Below are positions 27,071-36,514 of a stretch of 64,000 nucleotides of DNA, in pieces. The stretch comes from Pontibacter anaerobius (GTDB lineage Bacteria; Bacteroidota; Bacteroidia; Cytophagales; Hymenobacteraceae). A program made the translations under genes and the position numbers. Where the stretch lies: the NCBI RefSeq assembly GCF_026241195.1, contig NZ_JAPFQO010000006.1, positions 310,001 through 374,000 of the forward strand, in the 5' to 3' direction. Every line of letters starts with the position of its first letter. Positions within the stretch are counted from its first letter, which is position 1. The notes under the pieces were generated by a model that saw nothing but the letters and a program-made list of their open reading frames with translations, was not told the DNA's origin and did not search any database.

Positions 27071-28072
27071 ATGCCAAAGTACCTGCGTTTCCTTCTGTTT
27101 GTTGTTTTCATATTGATCTATCTTCCTGCGCCTGCCCAGAAGCGGAGTAATCCATTGGCTGGTAAGGTTATTTGTCTGGATGCCGGACACGGTGGCACAG
27201 CAGAGATAGATAAGTACCGTGCGGGGCTATCGGGTGAGCGGGAGGAGTGGATTAACCTGCGGGTAGCGCTGTTGTTGAAGGAGATGCTGGAGGAGAAAGG
27301 GGCCAGGGTGTTGATGACACGCACGGCCGATGATAACGTTCTACTTGCAGACAGAGCCCAGATGGCTGTCGATAATGAGGCAGACATTTTCCTTTCAATC
27401 CACCACAATGCCACGGCCGATCCAGGTGCTAACTTTCCTATCATCTATTTTCACGGCAATGCCTCAGAAAATACTGCCAGTGTAACCTTAAGTAGGCAGG
27501 TGGCTCTGGCACTCTCCGAGCATCTTTACAAAGGGAGTACGCCGGTGAGTCTGGCCTCAGATCACGTTATCTTCGCGACTGCAGGCACAAAGGTGCTGCG
27601 GGATACTTACGGAATACCTGGAGTCATTGCAGAAGCATCCTTTTTCACGAATCCGGAGGAGGAAAAGCGGTTGAAGAAGAGAGGCTATAACCGCAGGGAG
27701 GCGCGGGCGTACGTGATAGCCTTGGAGGCTTTCTTCAGCAAGCCTGAGCAGCCTGTTTTACCAAAAAACTCCCTGGTAAGTCTTCCACCTTTCAAGGCCT
27801 TTCAGGAAGCAGAGCGTATGAACGAAACTGCCCGGCTCTGGCGTCGGGATTTCCTAAGAGCCCAGGCATTGATGGCACATAAAGATTCTGCCTCTTTGCA
27901 CCAGGCGTTTGAGCTGTTCACCCGATCCGCCCGTTCGTTTCCAGACTCCTATGTGGCTGCACAGTGCCATAAGAACAGAGCTATCATTCTGGAAATGCTA
28001 GGTAAGAAAGAAGAGGCAAAGCAGGAGGCGCTGCGGTCTAAGGAGCACTTTGTGCGCGTAAGTGAAAAGTAG
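27071..28072 (+). CDS. N-acetylmuramoyl-L-alanine amidase (Amidase_3)
   Basis: 333 residues, signal peptide of about 23 residues. The zinc amidase fold shows VICLDAGHGG (first ligand), WINLRVALLLKEMLEE with the glutamate ligand region, LMTRTADD and FLSIHHNA (histidine ligand), then GVIAEASFFTNPEEE with the catalytic glutamate. It cuts the bond between MurNAc and L-alanine in peptidoglycan. After residue 240 comes an alpha-helical tail with a TPR-like feel (FELFTRSARSFPDSYVAAQC). It is in line with the class A-like gene and the next amidase. Confidence 0.9.
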   Translation: MPKYLRFLLFVVFILIYLPAPAQKRSNPLAGKVICLDAGHGGTAEIDKYRAGLSGEREEWINLRVALLLKEMLEEKGARVLMTRTADDNVLLADRAQMAVDNEADIFLSIHHNATADPGANFPIIYFHGNASENTASVTLSRQVALALSEHLYKGSTPVSLASDHVIFATAGTKVLRDTYGIPGVIAEASFFTNPEEEKRLKKRGYNRREARAYVIALEAFFSKPEQPVLPKNSLVSLPPFKAFQEAERMNETARLWRRDFLRAQALMAHKDSASLHQAFELFTRSARSFPDSYVAAQCHKNRAIILEMLGKKEEAKQEALRSKEHFVRVSEK

Positions 28073-28133
28073 CATCAGAGTACACCAACCTCAAGCGAAT
28101 AATTTTGAATCAACTATAGTAAACTGTAACATT

Positions 28134-28820
28134 ATGAATGTAAATACAAGGTCTTTGAATAGAGTTGCCGTCAAAGCGGGTGCCATTGGACTAATGTTTC
28201 TGAGTGCCTGTGCCTCACCCACCTTTCGTATCCTTGAGAAGCCTATTGTTTTTGATGAGGAGCGCAAGCAACTATCGTTGGAGTACCTAAAAGCCAGGTA
28301 TAACATGCAGAAGGATGCGCCTTATATAGAACCAAAAATGATTGTACTGCATTGGACGGCCATACCTACACTGGAGAAGTCTTTCAACGCCATGAACCCC
28401 ACACTGCTGCCTGGTTCCCGCACCGCGATTGGCTCTGCCAGTAGCCTGAATGTGTCCGCTCAGTTTCTAGTGGACAGAGATGGTACAGTTTACCGGCAAC
28501 TCCCGGACACTGCTTTTGCCCGTCATGTAATCGGCCTGAATCACTGTGCTATCGGAGTGGAAAATGTAGGAGGGGGGAAGGAAGGGTTGACGAAAGCGCA
28601 ATTGAAAGCCAATGTGGAGCTGGTGAGGTATCTGAAAAGTAAGTATGATATTGAATATCTGATCGGCCACTATGAGTATCAGGATTTTGTCGGTCACCAT
28701 TTGTGGAAAGAAGTTGATGCCGGCTACAGAACTAAGAAAGTAGACCCGGGTAAAGATTTTATGAGAAAGGTCAGGATAAAAACAAAGGACCTGGAATTGA
28801 AAGGGTCGCCTCAATCTTAA
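28134..28820 (+). CDS. N-acetylmuramoyl-L-alanine amidase lipoprotein (Amidase_2/AmpD fold)
   Basis: About 228 residues from the ATG at 28134 (MNVNTRSLN). The frame is open upstream into the previous gene, but the signal sequence GLMFLSAC with its lipobox places the start here. The zinc site is MIVLHWTAI (first histidine), a second histidine in RHVIGLNHCAIGVENVGGGK, and a C-terminal KVDPGKDF. This is the PGRP/AmpD fold that cleaves the MurNAc-L-Ala bond, perhaps on released muropeptides. A close functional partner is the amidase at 49519-50439. Confidence 0.88.
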   Translation: MNVNTRSLNRVAVKAGAIGLMFLSACASPTFRILEKPIVFDEERKQLSLEYLKARYNMQKDAPYIEPKMIVLHWTAIPTLEKSFNAMNPTLLPGSRTAIGSASSLNVSAQFLVDRDGTVYRQLPDTAFARHVIGLNHCAIGVENVGGGKEGLTKAQLKANVELVRYLKSKYDIEYLIGHYEYQDFVGHHLWKEVDAGYRTKKVDPGKDFMRKVRIKTKDLELKGSPQS

Positions 28821-28979
28821 AGGCAGAGCCATTTCTCAAAGCTTTTTTTGTAGTACCAAGACTATTGAATAGAAATATATTCGAAAGCAGGATATGAAAG
28901 CTGTTCATTTTCGCAGGCACTATACAACTATTAATAAAAACATGATTCATCCCGGAGTTTAGGGCTAGGATGAAAAAAG

Positions 28980-29033
28980 AGAACCTCCTGTGTTAGGGAT
29001 ATGGTCAATGTATCGCCTAGACCAGGAGGTTCT
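28980..29033. repeat. 11-bp inverted repeat flanking 32 bases
   Basis: AGAACCTCCTG (28980-28990) and CAGGAGGTTCT (29023-29033) are perfect reverse complements. They lie immediately upstream of the decayed transposase and could be an end structure of that mobile element. Confidence 0.45.
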
Positions 29034-29057
29034 TAAGTTTACCTCTTCTAAAAACGC

Positions 29058-29551
29058 ATCTCCCCAAGGCCTGATGGTCTCTCCCACCGCCTCGACGATT
29101 TCCTGGCCCCCTTCCTGCAACAACTTGATAAGCTATTGGACCACCGGCTGGTGTTGACCTTCCGGGGCCTGTGCCAGGGGCTGGTGCGGCACCGTAGCCG
29201 CTCCTAGGGCCTGCTTTTGAGCGAGCTAAGCCGGGTGCTGCTCTCCCCAAGCAAGGCCCCGGCGAGCACCGAGAGGCTGTCCAACCTTTCGAGGAGCAAG
29301 GAGTGGCCTTCGGAGATAATTGCCAACCACCTCACGGATGGGGCCCAAAAGTATGTGGAGGGGCGACAAGGCCTCCTCGCGGCTCTCGCTACTGCTCTGG
29401 GCAGGTGGAACAGGCCTTCCGCTTCAACAAGGCCGAGATGGACATGGAGTCCTGCAGGCTCTGGTTTTGAGGCAACATGGTGAGGCTGCTGCAGGTCGTA
29501 CCCCTGGTCTACGCCTTCCTGCTCTCCCTAATGTGGGAGGCCAATTTCTAA
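29058..29551 (+). pseudogene. decayed insertion-sequence transposase
   Basis: The plus strand can be read as transposase-like fragments only across stops and a frame change. The first part (from about 29058) reads SHRLDDFLAPFLQQLDKL and LVLTFRGLCQGLVRHRSRS, then a TAG, then LLLSELSRVLLSPSKAPAS and NLSRSKEWPSEIIANHLTDG. After a frame change near 29400 it reads QVEQAFRFNKAEMDMESCRL with a TGA, then LLQVVPLVYAFLLSLM and a final TAA. The join skips most of a catalytic domain, so a large internal deletion is likely. The region is more GC-rich than its flanks. The IS family is not certain. Confidence 0.7.
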
Positions 29552-29705
29552 CCTCTTGAGGTAGAACTGCCATAGAACAGGAAAGCGGTAGGAACACGCC
29601 CGCACCGCTTTACCGCATCCGGTTGGCCAGGGCCAACCGCTGGAATCTTTTCTTTCTAGCCCAGAGTCAAACTCTGAGACGACTCATGTTTATACTTCAG
29701 CAATT

Positions 29706-31277
29706 CTAGTATTTATACTTTAGTGTTACCGGGTGGGAAGGGGCGCTTTCGTTTTGTTGACGGTCCAGGGCGGTTACAACGTATACATACTTGCCTTGAT
29801 CCAGGGGTGTTTCATCTATGAAAGCGGTGTTTGTGCCGAATACCTTGGCTACTATAGTGGCAGGGCTGTTCAGGTCTGGCTGAAACGGCTCCCATTTTCT
29901 TTCCTTCCAAAACGCTAGATCCCATATGGGTGGGTTTCGCTTTTCAAACCTGTAGACAACATAAAAGCGAACATCCTGATCATGTTGCCAGTGCAGGCTT
30001 ACGCCTCTGTCTGTCTGACGCACCTTCAGGGAGAAAGGAGGCTCCAACTCTTCGTTCTTTTTCCAATCCATTACAGGCAGCAGCGCTGGGTATTTATAGT
30101 AGGAGCTGCGCAGGGAGTCCTGCAGGTTGTTGGGGTTGCTCATAACCGATTTTGAACTGAAAAACACGCTGCCATTCACATGAGGTATAGTTCTGGACAA
30201 CTGCAACTGCCGGGGCATCTGAGTAGGGTCGTGCCACTCGGGGTAAGTTGGGTCGGAGGCAACTTTGTAAGCGCCAAGGCCTACATACAAATGGCGCTGA
30301 AATGCATTCTGTGCCCACCACTCTACCACCGTTTTATAGTCAGCAGCAGGATTTCCGATGTGCCAGTATACTTGTGGCACCAGGTAATCTATCCAACCTA
30401 CCTGCATCCATTTGCGCGTATCCGCATACAGGGCGGTATAACTTGGGGCTCCTGCGCGAGTCGCTGAGCCGTCTGGCCCGTCAGCCAGGTTTTTCCAGAC
30501 ACCAAATGGACTAATGCCAAACTTGACATAAGGCTTTACGGCGTTTATACTATCTGAAACTCCTTTTATGAGTTCGTCTACATTGTAGCGGCGCCAGTCG
30601 TTCTTGTTCGTGAACAGTCCTTTGTAAGCGGCATAGGTGTCCTCATCCGGAATAGGCGTATTGGCAACAGGGTAGGGGTAAAAATAATCATCAAAGTGCA
30701 CACCGTCTATGTCGTAACGGTTTACCACATCCATCACCACATTTGTTATGTACTGGCGTACTTCGGGTATACCCGGGTTAAACAGCAGCTTTCCGTCATA
30801 CTTTAAGAACCACTCCGGTTTGCGTTTGGTGATGTGGTTCGGGGCCACCTCTGCTTTGGCGTCGAAAGTAGCACGGTAAGGGTTAAACCAGGCATGGAAC
30901 TCCATACCACGCTTGTGCGCCTCGTCCAGCATAAACTGTAGCGGGTCATAAGGCGGGTTCATGGCCAGTCCCTGCTTGCCGGTCAGGAATTCTGACCAGG
31001 GCTCCAGTTTGCTGCGGTACAAGGCATCGGCGGCAGGTCGAACTTGTACAATTACGGCATTCATACCGTTTTTCTGGTGCTCATCCAAAATGTACTTAAA
31101 CTCCTGTTGCTGCACGGCAGGGGAGAGGCCTTTCTGCCCTGGCCAGTCAATATTGGCTACTGTAGCGATCCAAACGGCCCGGAATTCGCGTTTAAGCGGC
31201 TGTTGTTGTGCCTGGGTAGGTGCCGCAGCAGTCGCCATAAAAAGAATCAGGAGGTACTTTAACAAATGGTTGCTCAT
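29706..31277 (-). CDS. GHL10/DUF187 family glycosyl hydrolase
   Basis: 523 residues, signal peptide ending TQAQQQ. The N-terminal half is a GH10-like TIM barrel: REFRAVWIATVANIDWPGQ, NAVIVQVRPAADALYRS, MEFHAWFNPYRA and GVHFDDYFYPYP, where the aspartates are presumed catalytic. The C-terminus has a fibronectin-like domain (VSLHWQHDQDVRFYVVYRFE). In E. coli the relative DigH (YddW) cuts peptidoglycan glycan strands stripped of peptides. With amidases nearby that would produce such strands, the same role is likely here, by inference. Confidence 0.87.
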   Translation of the reverse strand: MSNHLLKYLLILFMATAAAPTQAQQQPLKREFRAVWIATVANIDWPGQKGLSPAVQQQEFKYILDEHQKNGMNAVIVQVRPAADALYRSKLEPWSEFLTGKQGLAMNPPYDPLQFMLDEAHKRGMEFHAWFNPYRATFDAKAEVAPNHITKRKPEWFLKYDGKLLFNPGIPEVRQYITNVVMDVVNRYDIDGVHFDDYFYPYPVANTPIPDEDTYAAYKGLFTNKNDWRRYNVDELIKGVSDSINAVKPYVKFGISPFGVWKNLADGPDGSATRAGAPSYTALYADTRKWMQVGWIDYLVPQVYWHIGNPAADYKTVVEWWAQNAFQRHLYVGLGAYKVASDPTYPEWHDPTQMPRQLQLSRTIPHVNGSVFFSSKSVMSNPNNLQDSLRSSYYKYPALLPVMDWKKNEELEPPFSLKVRQTDRGVSLHWQHDQDVRFYVVYRFEKRNPPIWDLAFWKERKWEPFQPDLNSPATIVAKVFGTNTAFIDETPLDQGKYVYVVTALDRQQNESAPSHPVTLKYKY

Positions 31278-31481
31278 TATGGGTAGTCGTTTGTAATATA
31301 GTGTATTTTAAAAAGCTGCTATTTTGTTTAAGTCAGTTTTCGGAGCGGATATACTTGTATGGCTAAATATAGCAATTGGATGTTATTAAGGAAAGGTGCA
31401 GGTGGAATTATACCTGCTGATTTGCATTATAATTTTTAAGGATGACGGAGCTTGTAAGATTCTGTCGCAACATAGAAGTCC

Positions 31482-31511
31482 TTTATCATAAAAGGTTTAA
31501 ATTTACCTTTG
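31482..31511 (+). promoter_or_regulatory. candidate promoter of the GH3-serine hydrolase fusion
   Basis: TACCTTTG at 31504-31511 matches the -7 consensus exactly. TTTA at 31482-31485, 18 bases upstream, is a fair -33 box. Transcription would start near 31518, 23 bases before the TTG start codon. Confidence 0.5.
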
Positions 31512-31540
31512 AACACGCTAATCATTAACCTCTAATTATT

Positions 31541-34500
31541 TTGAAAAAAAGATCTACTCTTTTGCTCACCCTGATCGCCCTGCTTCTGTTTGGGGTGATG
31601 GATGCGGATGCGCAGAGACGCACCTCTAAGACACGCCGCAGCTCCACCGAGAAAGCGGCCGCCAAAGTAGCCTTTAACCCGGCTACCGACCCGCCTTTCC
31701 TGAATGCGAACCAGGCGTGGGTAGACTCTGTTTTTAACACCCTTAGCCCGGAAGAGCGTATCGCACAACTTATCATGATCCCGGTGTACTCTAATAAGGA
31801 CCAGGCACACATCGACTCGGTTAGCAGGCTGGTGACAAAGTATAAAGTAGGTGGCCTGATCTTCTTCCAGGGTGGGCCTGTAAGGCAGGCGCACATGACC
31901 AACCGTTACCAGAAAGAAAGCAAGGTGCCGCTCATGGTAAGTATAGACGGTGAGTGGGGCCTGGCTATGCGCCTCGACAGCACGATAAAATTTCCGTACC
32001 AGATGGCGTTGGGAGGCATAGAAGATGAGAGCCTGATCTATGAGATGGGTGCCGAGATTGCCCGACAGTGTCGCCGCCTGGGTATACATGTAAACTTCGC
32101 CCCGGTGGTGGATGTGAACAACAACGCCAACAACCCGGTAATTGGATTCCGCTCTTTCGGGGAGGACAAGTATAATGTAACCCGCAAAGCCATGGCCTAC
32201 ATGCGTGGTATGCAGGATGAGAAGGTGTTGGCAAACGCCAAGCACTTCCCGGGCCACGGCGATACCAACGTGGACTCGCATTACGGGCTTCCGGTTATCC
32301 ATTTTTCTAAACTCCGCCTTGACTCTGTAGAACTTTACCCGTTCCGCCAACTGATGAAAAACGGACTGGGTAGCCTGATGGTGGCCCACATGAACATCCC
32401 GGTGCTGGACAATACTGACAGCCTGGCCTCCACGCTTTCCAAGCCTATTGTAACAGACCTGCTGAAGAAAGAGATGGGCTACAAAGGCCTGGTATTTACC
32501 GATGCGCTCAACATGCAGGGTGTGGCGAAGTTCTATGCACCTGGCATTGTGGATGTGAAGGCGTTGCTGGCCGGTAACGACATGCTGCTGAACACTATGG
32601 ACGTGAAAACGACCATCGAGGAAATAAAGAAGGCGATTGCTAACGGCGAGATAACACAGGAGGAGGTAGATGCCCGAGCCCGCAAGGTGTTGGCCGCCAA
32701 GCAATGGCTGGGGCTGGATAGGTATAAGCCGATCGAAACGGAGAACCTGATCGAAGACCTGAATAACCCGCACGCCAAATACCTGAACCAAAAACTGGTT
32801 GAGGAATCGCTTACGCTGCTCCGTAACAAGCAGAACATACTTCCGGTGCAGAACATTGATACGTTGAAGGTGGCAGCCTTGGCTATCGGCACAAAAAAAG
32901 AAACTGATTTCCAGCGTGGCCTCGCCCGTTACACCAAAGTAGATACCTTCTTCCTGACCCCAACTGCCTCTATTGCGGAGTTGATGGCCCTGAAGGAGAA
33001 ACTGCAAGACTATAACCTGATAGTAGCCGGGGTGCATAAACTGAACCTGAAGGCAGGTAGCAGCAGCTTTGGCATTACAGCTGAAATGAACCTCTTCCTG
33101 AAAGACCTTATCCGCTCCAAGCCGACCATAGTGGGTGTGTTTGGTAACGTGTATAGCCTGGCAGAACTGGAAAGCCTGGACAAAGCGGACGCCGTAATCG
33201 CCGCTTACCAGGAAACCCCTGAAACGCAGGACTTGACCGCTCAGATGATCTTCGGAGGCATCGGGGCGAAGGGAAAGCTACCGGTAACGATAAATAATGC
33301 CTTCAAGATAAACGATGGCCTGCAGACAAATGGCGGCTTACGCTTTGCCTATACTATGCCGGAGGCGGTTGGGCTGAAGACAAAGGACTTTGCCGGTATA
33401 GACTCGCTGGTGGCACAGGCCATGGAGCAGAAAGCCACGCCTGGTGCGCAGGTGCTGGTAGCCAAAGATGGAAAGGTGATCTACCACAAAGCCTATGGCT
33501 TCCATACTTATGATAACGAGCGCCCGGTACAGGTTACAGACCTGTACGATCTTGCTTCTGTTACCAAGATCAGCACCTCACTGGCTGCCTTCATGAAGCT
33601 CAGTGGCGAGGGCCGTTTTGATGTGGACCGCACACTGGGCGACTACCTGCCGATAGTTGAGGGCTCCAACAAGGAAAACCTGAAGTACCGCGACATCCTG
33701 ACGCATCAGGCTGGGCTTAAGGCTTGGATTCCTTTCTGGAAAGAGACGGTGAAGAAAAACGGCAAGTTCAAATGGGCTACGTTCAAAACAGATTCTTCGC
33801 GCCGCTTCCCGATCAAGGTGGCAAATAACCTGTATATTCATCGCAAGTATTGTAACAAGATCATCAAAGCTATCGTGAAGTCGCCGCTGAACGAAAAGCC
33901 TGGATATGTGTACAGCGACCTCTCGTTTATACTTGCGCCAATGGTGGTGCAGAACATCACCGGGGAAAATTTTGAGACCTACCTAAAGGAGAACATTTAC
34001 CAGCCAATTGGCGCTACCACGTTAACGTTTAACCCATACAAGTACTACGCTCCGGAGCGTATCGTGCCAACAGAGTATGAGCCGCACTTCCGCAAGCAGT
34101 TGCTGCACACAACTGTGCACGACGAAGGAGCCGCCATGCTGGGTGGCGTTAGCGGACACGCCGGCCTGTTCGGTAATTCTAACGACGTAGCCAAACTGAT
34201 GCAACTCTACCTGAATGACGGCAAGTTTGCAGGCGAGACCTACATTGCTGGAAATACCGTAAGCCGGTTCAGTAAGTGCCAATTCTGTGATCAAGGCAAT
34301 TACCGCGCCCTTGGTTTTGACCGTCCGGCCAAGCCAGGTGAGCAGAACAGCAACGCCGCGCCAAGTGCGCCGGTACAGAGCTTCGGCCACTCCGGTTTTA
34401 CCGGCACCTATACCTGGGTAGATCCGGTAAACAACCTGGTGTATGTCTTCCTGTCGAACCGTGTGAACCCAACCCGTGAGAACCCGATGCTGAGCAAACT

Positions 34501-34570
34501 GAACACCCGCACCAATGTGTTGCAGGTGGTTTACGATGCTATCGAGAAAAGCAAGAAGGTGCAGCAGTAA
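31541..34570 (+). CDS. GH3 beta-N-acetylglucosaminidase (NagZ-like) fused to a beta-lactamase-family serine hydrolase
   Basis: 1009 residues with a TTG start giving MKKRSTLLLTLIA and a signal peptide. Residues about 55-380 are a GH3 domain with KHFPGHGDTNVDSHYGLP and the nucleophile region VFTDALNMQGV (D321). The histidine/aspartate pair in KHFPGHGDT is the NagZ-type general acid. A GH3 C-terminal domain follows. Residues about 610-1000 are a serine hydrolase with ASVTK (S673, K676), YSDLS (Y791) and HSGFTG. So one exported protein could remove GlcNAc and act on peptide or ester bonds of the same fragment. The fusion is known in Bacteroidota genomes. Confidence 0.92.
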   Translation: MKKRSTLLLTLIALLLFGVMDADAQRRTSKTRRSSTEKAAAKVAFNPATDPPFLNANQAWVDSVFNTLSPEERIAQLIMIPVYSNKDQAHIDSVSRLVTKYKVGGLIFFQGGPVRQAHMTNRYQKESKVPLMVSIDGEWGLAMRLDSTIKFPYQMALGGIEDESLIYEMGAEIARQCRRLGIHVNFAPVVDVNNNANNPVIGFRSFGEDKYNVTRKAMAYMRGMQDEKVLANAKHFPGHGDTNVDSHYGLPVIHFSKLRLDSVELYPFRQLMKNGLGSLMVAHMNIPVLDNTDSLASTLSKPIVTDLLKKEMGYKGLVFTDALNMQGVAKFYAPGIVDVKALLAGNDMLLNTMDVKTTIEEIKKAIANGEITQEEVDARARKVLAAKQWLGLDRYKPIETENLIEDLNNPHAKYLNQKLVEESLTLLRNKQNILPVQNIDTLKVAALAIGTKKETDFQRGLARYTKVDTFFLTPTASIAELMALKEKLQDYNLIVAGVHKLNLKAGSSSFGITAEMNLFLKDLIRSKPTIVGVFGNVYSLAELESLDKADAVIAAYQETPETQDLTAQMIFGGIGAKGKLPVTINNAFKINDGLQTNGGLRFAYTMPEAVGLKTKDFAGIDSLVAQAMEQKATPGAQVLVAKDGKVIYHKAYGFHTYDNERPVQVTDLYDLASVTKISTSLAAFMKLSGEGRFDVDRTLGDYLPIVEGSNKENLKYRDILTHQAGLKAWIPFWKETVKKNGKFKWATFKTDSSRRFPIKVANNLYIHRKYCNKIIKAIVKSPLNEKPGYVYSDLSFILAPMVVQNITGENFETYLKENIYQPIGATTLTFNPYKYYAPERIVPTEYEPHFRKQLLHTTVHDEGAAMLGGVSGHAGLFGNSNDVAKLMQLYLNDGKFAGETYIAGNTVSRFSKCQFCDQGNYRALGFDRPAKPGEQNSNAAPSAPVQSFGHSGFTGTYTWVDPVNNLVYVFLSNRVNPTRENPMLSKLNTRTNVLQVVYDAIEKSKKVQQ

Positions 34571-34598
34571 GCACTTTATCGAAGCTTATACTTTTAGA

Positions 34599-34628
34599 AG
34601 AGGCACCGGAAACGGTGCCTCTTTTTTG
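34599..34628 (+). terminator. intrinsic terminator with GAAA tetraloop
   Basis: Stem AGAGGCACCG / CGGTGCCTCT (34599-34608 and 34613-34622) around a GAAA loop, followed by T at 34622-34627. A TATACTT heptamer lies about ten bases upstream. Confidence 0.88.
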
Positions 34629-34705
34629 TTAAGAGTGGAGGTGCCATTGGATTGTAAATAATGTGGGGCAGGCGTAGCCTATACTATGAACCTCGTTAGC
34701 TGTTG

Positions 34706-35200
34706 TTATTCTACCTTATTTATGCTTAATGCCCATTTTTCGGTCGTGTTAAAGCGCCTTGCTCCTAATAAATAATGACCTGCGTAGGCAACACCAGCAG
34801 AAGGAAGAATTAGTAAATAGGCAGTAGGATAAAGAGCAAGGGTGCCTACAAGATAACCTACCGCTACAAAGTAGTACCCTGTCCCAGCCACTAAACCGCC
34901 CCCAACTTTTCTAAGGGCGTTTCCTTTTACTTTTCCTTTTATTGATGCGATATCTCTTAAAGTGATTGTGTCCGTTGAAAATGCAATCACAGAGTCGCCA
35001 AGTATAGAATAGTTAACCAAAGTAAGCTTTCTGCCATCGGTCGTTTTGACTTTTATTAGTTTGTCAGTCTTCAATTCCAGCTTAACAGGTTTTGATGCAT
35101 CGTTCTTACTCAGAAGTAGAACAGAACTATTATTGTTCCTATTCTGTGCGGTACAGCAGAAGTATAAGAGGAGAAGCAGGACGAGTAAAAGTTGTTTCAT
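34706..35200 (-). CDS. hypothetical exported protein
   Basis: 164 residues, not recognised. It begins MKQLLLVLLLLLYFCCTAQN, a signal peptide. Residues 20-100 are charged and beta-prone (VKLELKTDKLIKVKTTDGRK). Residues 105-150 are hydrophobic and glycine-rich (GGGLVAGTGYYFVAVGYLVG, then LLILPSAGVAYAGHYLLG), which suggests one or two membrane segments. The base composition is more AT-rich than its neighbours. It stands alone, convergent with the GH3 fusion gene. Similar small proteins with a carbohydrate- or lipid-linked role are not known to me, so I assign no function. Confidence 0.6.
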   Translation of the reverse strand: MKQLLLVLLLLLYFCCTAQNRNNNSSVLLLSKNDASKPVKLELKTDKLIKVKTTDGRKLTLVNYSILGDSVIAFSTDTITLRDIASIKGKVKGNALRKVGGGLVAGTGYYFVAVGYLVGTLALYPTAYLLILPSAGVAYAGHYLLGARRFNTTEKWALSINKVE

Positions 35201-35488
35201 AGGTACTTTTCTATTATTAAGTATATCAGCTAGCTACTATATAAACTTAACTCTATTTCGTTCACACACCTTAGTCCAGCTGATAAACGTAATCGCACCA
35301 ACGAATATACTATGTATTCCAAGTAATATATAGGAATGAATACTTTATTTAAAAGCCATTACATCAGCCTCACAAAGAAGCAGATACTGTTTTCCGTAGC
35401 TTATCTTCAAAGAAAAACGGAAACCCTTCGCCATACAAGTCAGTAAGTATAGCAGTTCATAAATATTAGTATCCATTAATCCTTTTTC

Positions 35489-36376
35489 ATGAAAAGAACT
35501 TTACTTGCACTGCTTGCCTTGCTGCTAAGCTCTACTGCCTTACTTGCTCAAACCACCACCGAAGCAGACACGCTCTGGCGAAGATCGTTTGCGACAGGCT
35601 TAAACCTAAACCAGTCTGCGTTCAGCGATAACTGGAAAGCAGGGGGGATCAGCTCCGTTGCGTTAAACGCGCACCTGGATGCCCGGGCCGACTACGAACT
35701 CGGGGCAGTGAGCTGGGATAATGCGGTGCAGCTGCAGTACGGCCTCATCAAAAACAAAGGAGAAGACCAACGCAAGAGCATTGACCGCATTTACCTGGAC
35801 ACGAAGTATGGCTATGCCTTCACCTCGGACTGGAATGCATTCGTCTCAGCTAATTTCCTGTCGCAGTTTGCGAAAGGGTATGAGTATGATATAGATGCGG
35901 ACGGAACCGATAGGCTGATATCCAACTTTCTGGCTCCTGGTTTCCTTACTTTTGCCTTGGGCGCGGAGTATAAGCCTAACCCACACTTTTCGCTACGCCT
36001 CAGCCCGTTTGCACCGCGCTTTACCTTTTTAGTGGATGAGGAAGTAGGAGAGAACGAGCGCTACGGCGTACCGGAAGGCAAAAAGGTGCGAACCGAATGG
36101 CTGGCCGCCATGGTGCAAGCCTCCTACGACCGGGATATTATGACAAACCTTAACTTCCGGGCCAACTACATGTCCTATATCAACTACAAAGAGCTTTCGG
36201 GGAAGCAGATAGACCATATGCTGAATGCTGTGCTGACTGCCAAGGTAAACCGCTACATAAACGTAAGTCTGATGGGCAACTTTGTATACGACTATGACCA
36301 GGATGCTGACATACAGTATAACCAATCGCTGGCCTTAGGTATACTTTATACTGTGCAGGGCTTTTCTGTAAGGTAA
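35489..36376 (+). CDS. DUF3078 family exported protein
   Basis: 295 residues, signal peptide ending LLAQ. It shows the DUF3078 pattern WRRSFATGLNLNQSAFSDNW with NWKAGGISSVALNAH, then DNAVQLQYGLIKNKGEDQ and RIYLDTKYGYAFTSDW. The alternation of aromatic and polar residues through the whole chain suggests an outer-membrane beta-barrel. The family is common in Bacteroidota and its function is unknown. The gene has its own terminator shared with the convergent nagB. Confidence 0.85.
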   Translation: MKRTLLALLALLLSSTALLAQTTTEADTLWRRSFATGLNLNQSAFSDNWKAGGISSVALNAHLDARADYELGAVSWDNAVQLQYGLIKNKGEDQRKSIDRIYLDTKYGYAFTSDWNAFVSANFLSQFAKGYEYDIDADGTDRLISNFLAPGFLTFALGAEYKPNPHFSLRLSPFAPRFTFLVDEEVGENERYGVPEGKKVRTEWLAAMVQASYDRDIMTNLNFRANYMSYINYKELSGKQIDHMLNAVLTAKVNRYINVSLMGNFVYDYDQDADIQYNQSLALGILYTVQGFSVR

Positions 36377-36431
36377 GATTATTACCAAGCTTCTGATAAG
36401 GTATAAGTCGATCTAAAGTATAAAAAAGCAC

Positions 36432-36462
36432 AAAGCCCGCTCAGAAACTGAGCGGGCTTTTT
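36432..36462. terminator. bidirectional terminator between DUF3078 and nagB
   Basis: A perfect 13-bp stem AAAGCCCGCTCAG / CTGAGCGGGCTTT (36432-36444 and 36448-36460) with loop AAA and T on both outer sides when read on either strand. It serves both convergent genes. An AAGTATA heptamer lies directly upstream. Confidence 0.85.
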
Positions 36463-36514
36463 CGTAGCTCTAAAACCTTAAGATTCCTATGTGTTTCCCT
36501 TAACTGAGGGTGGT

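Noticed and set aside
31532-33037. 501-codon minus-strand open frame opposite the GH3 fusion
   Set aside because: Antisense shadow of a clearly coding region; its peptide is histidine- and glutamine-rich and has no recognisable domain.
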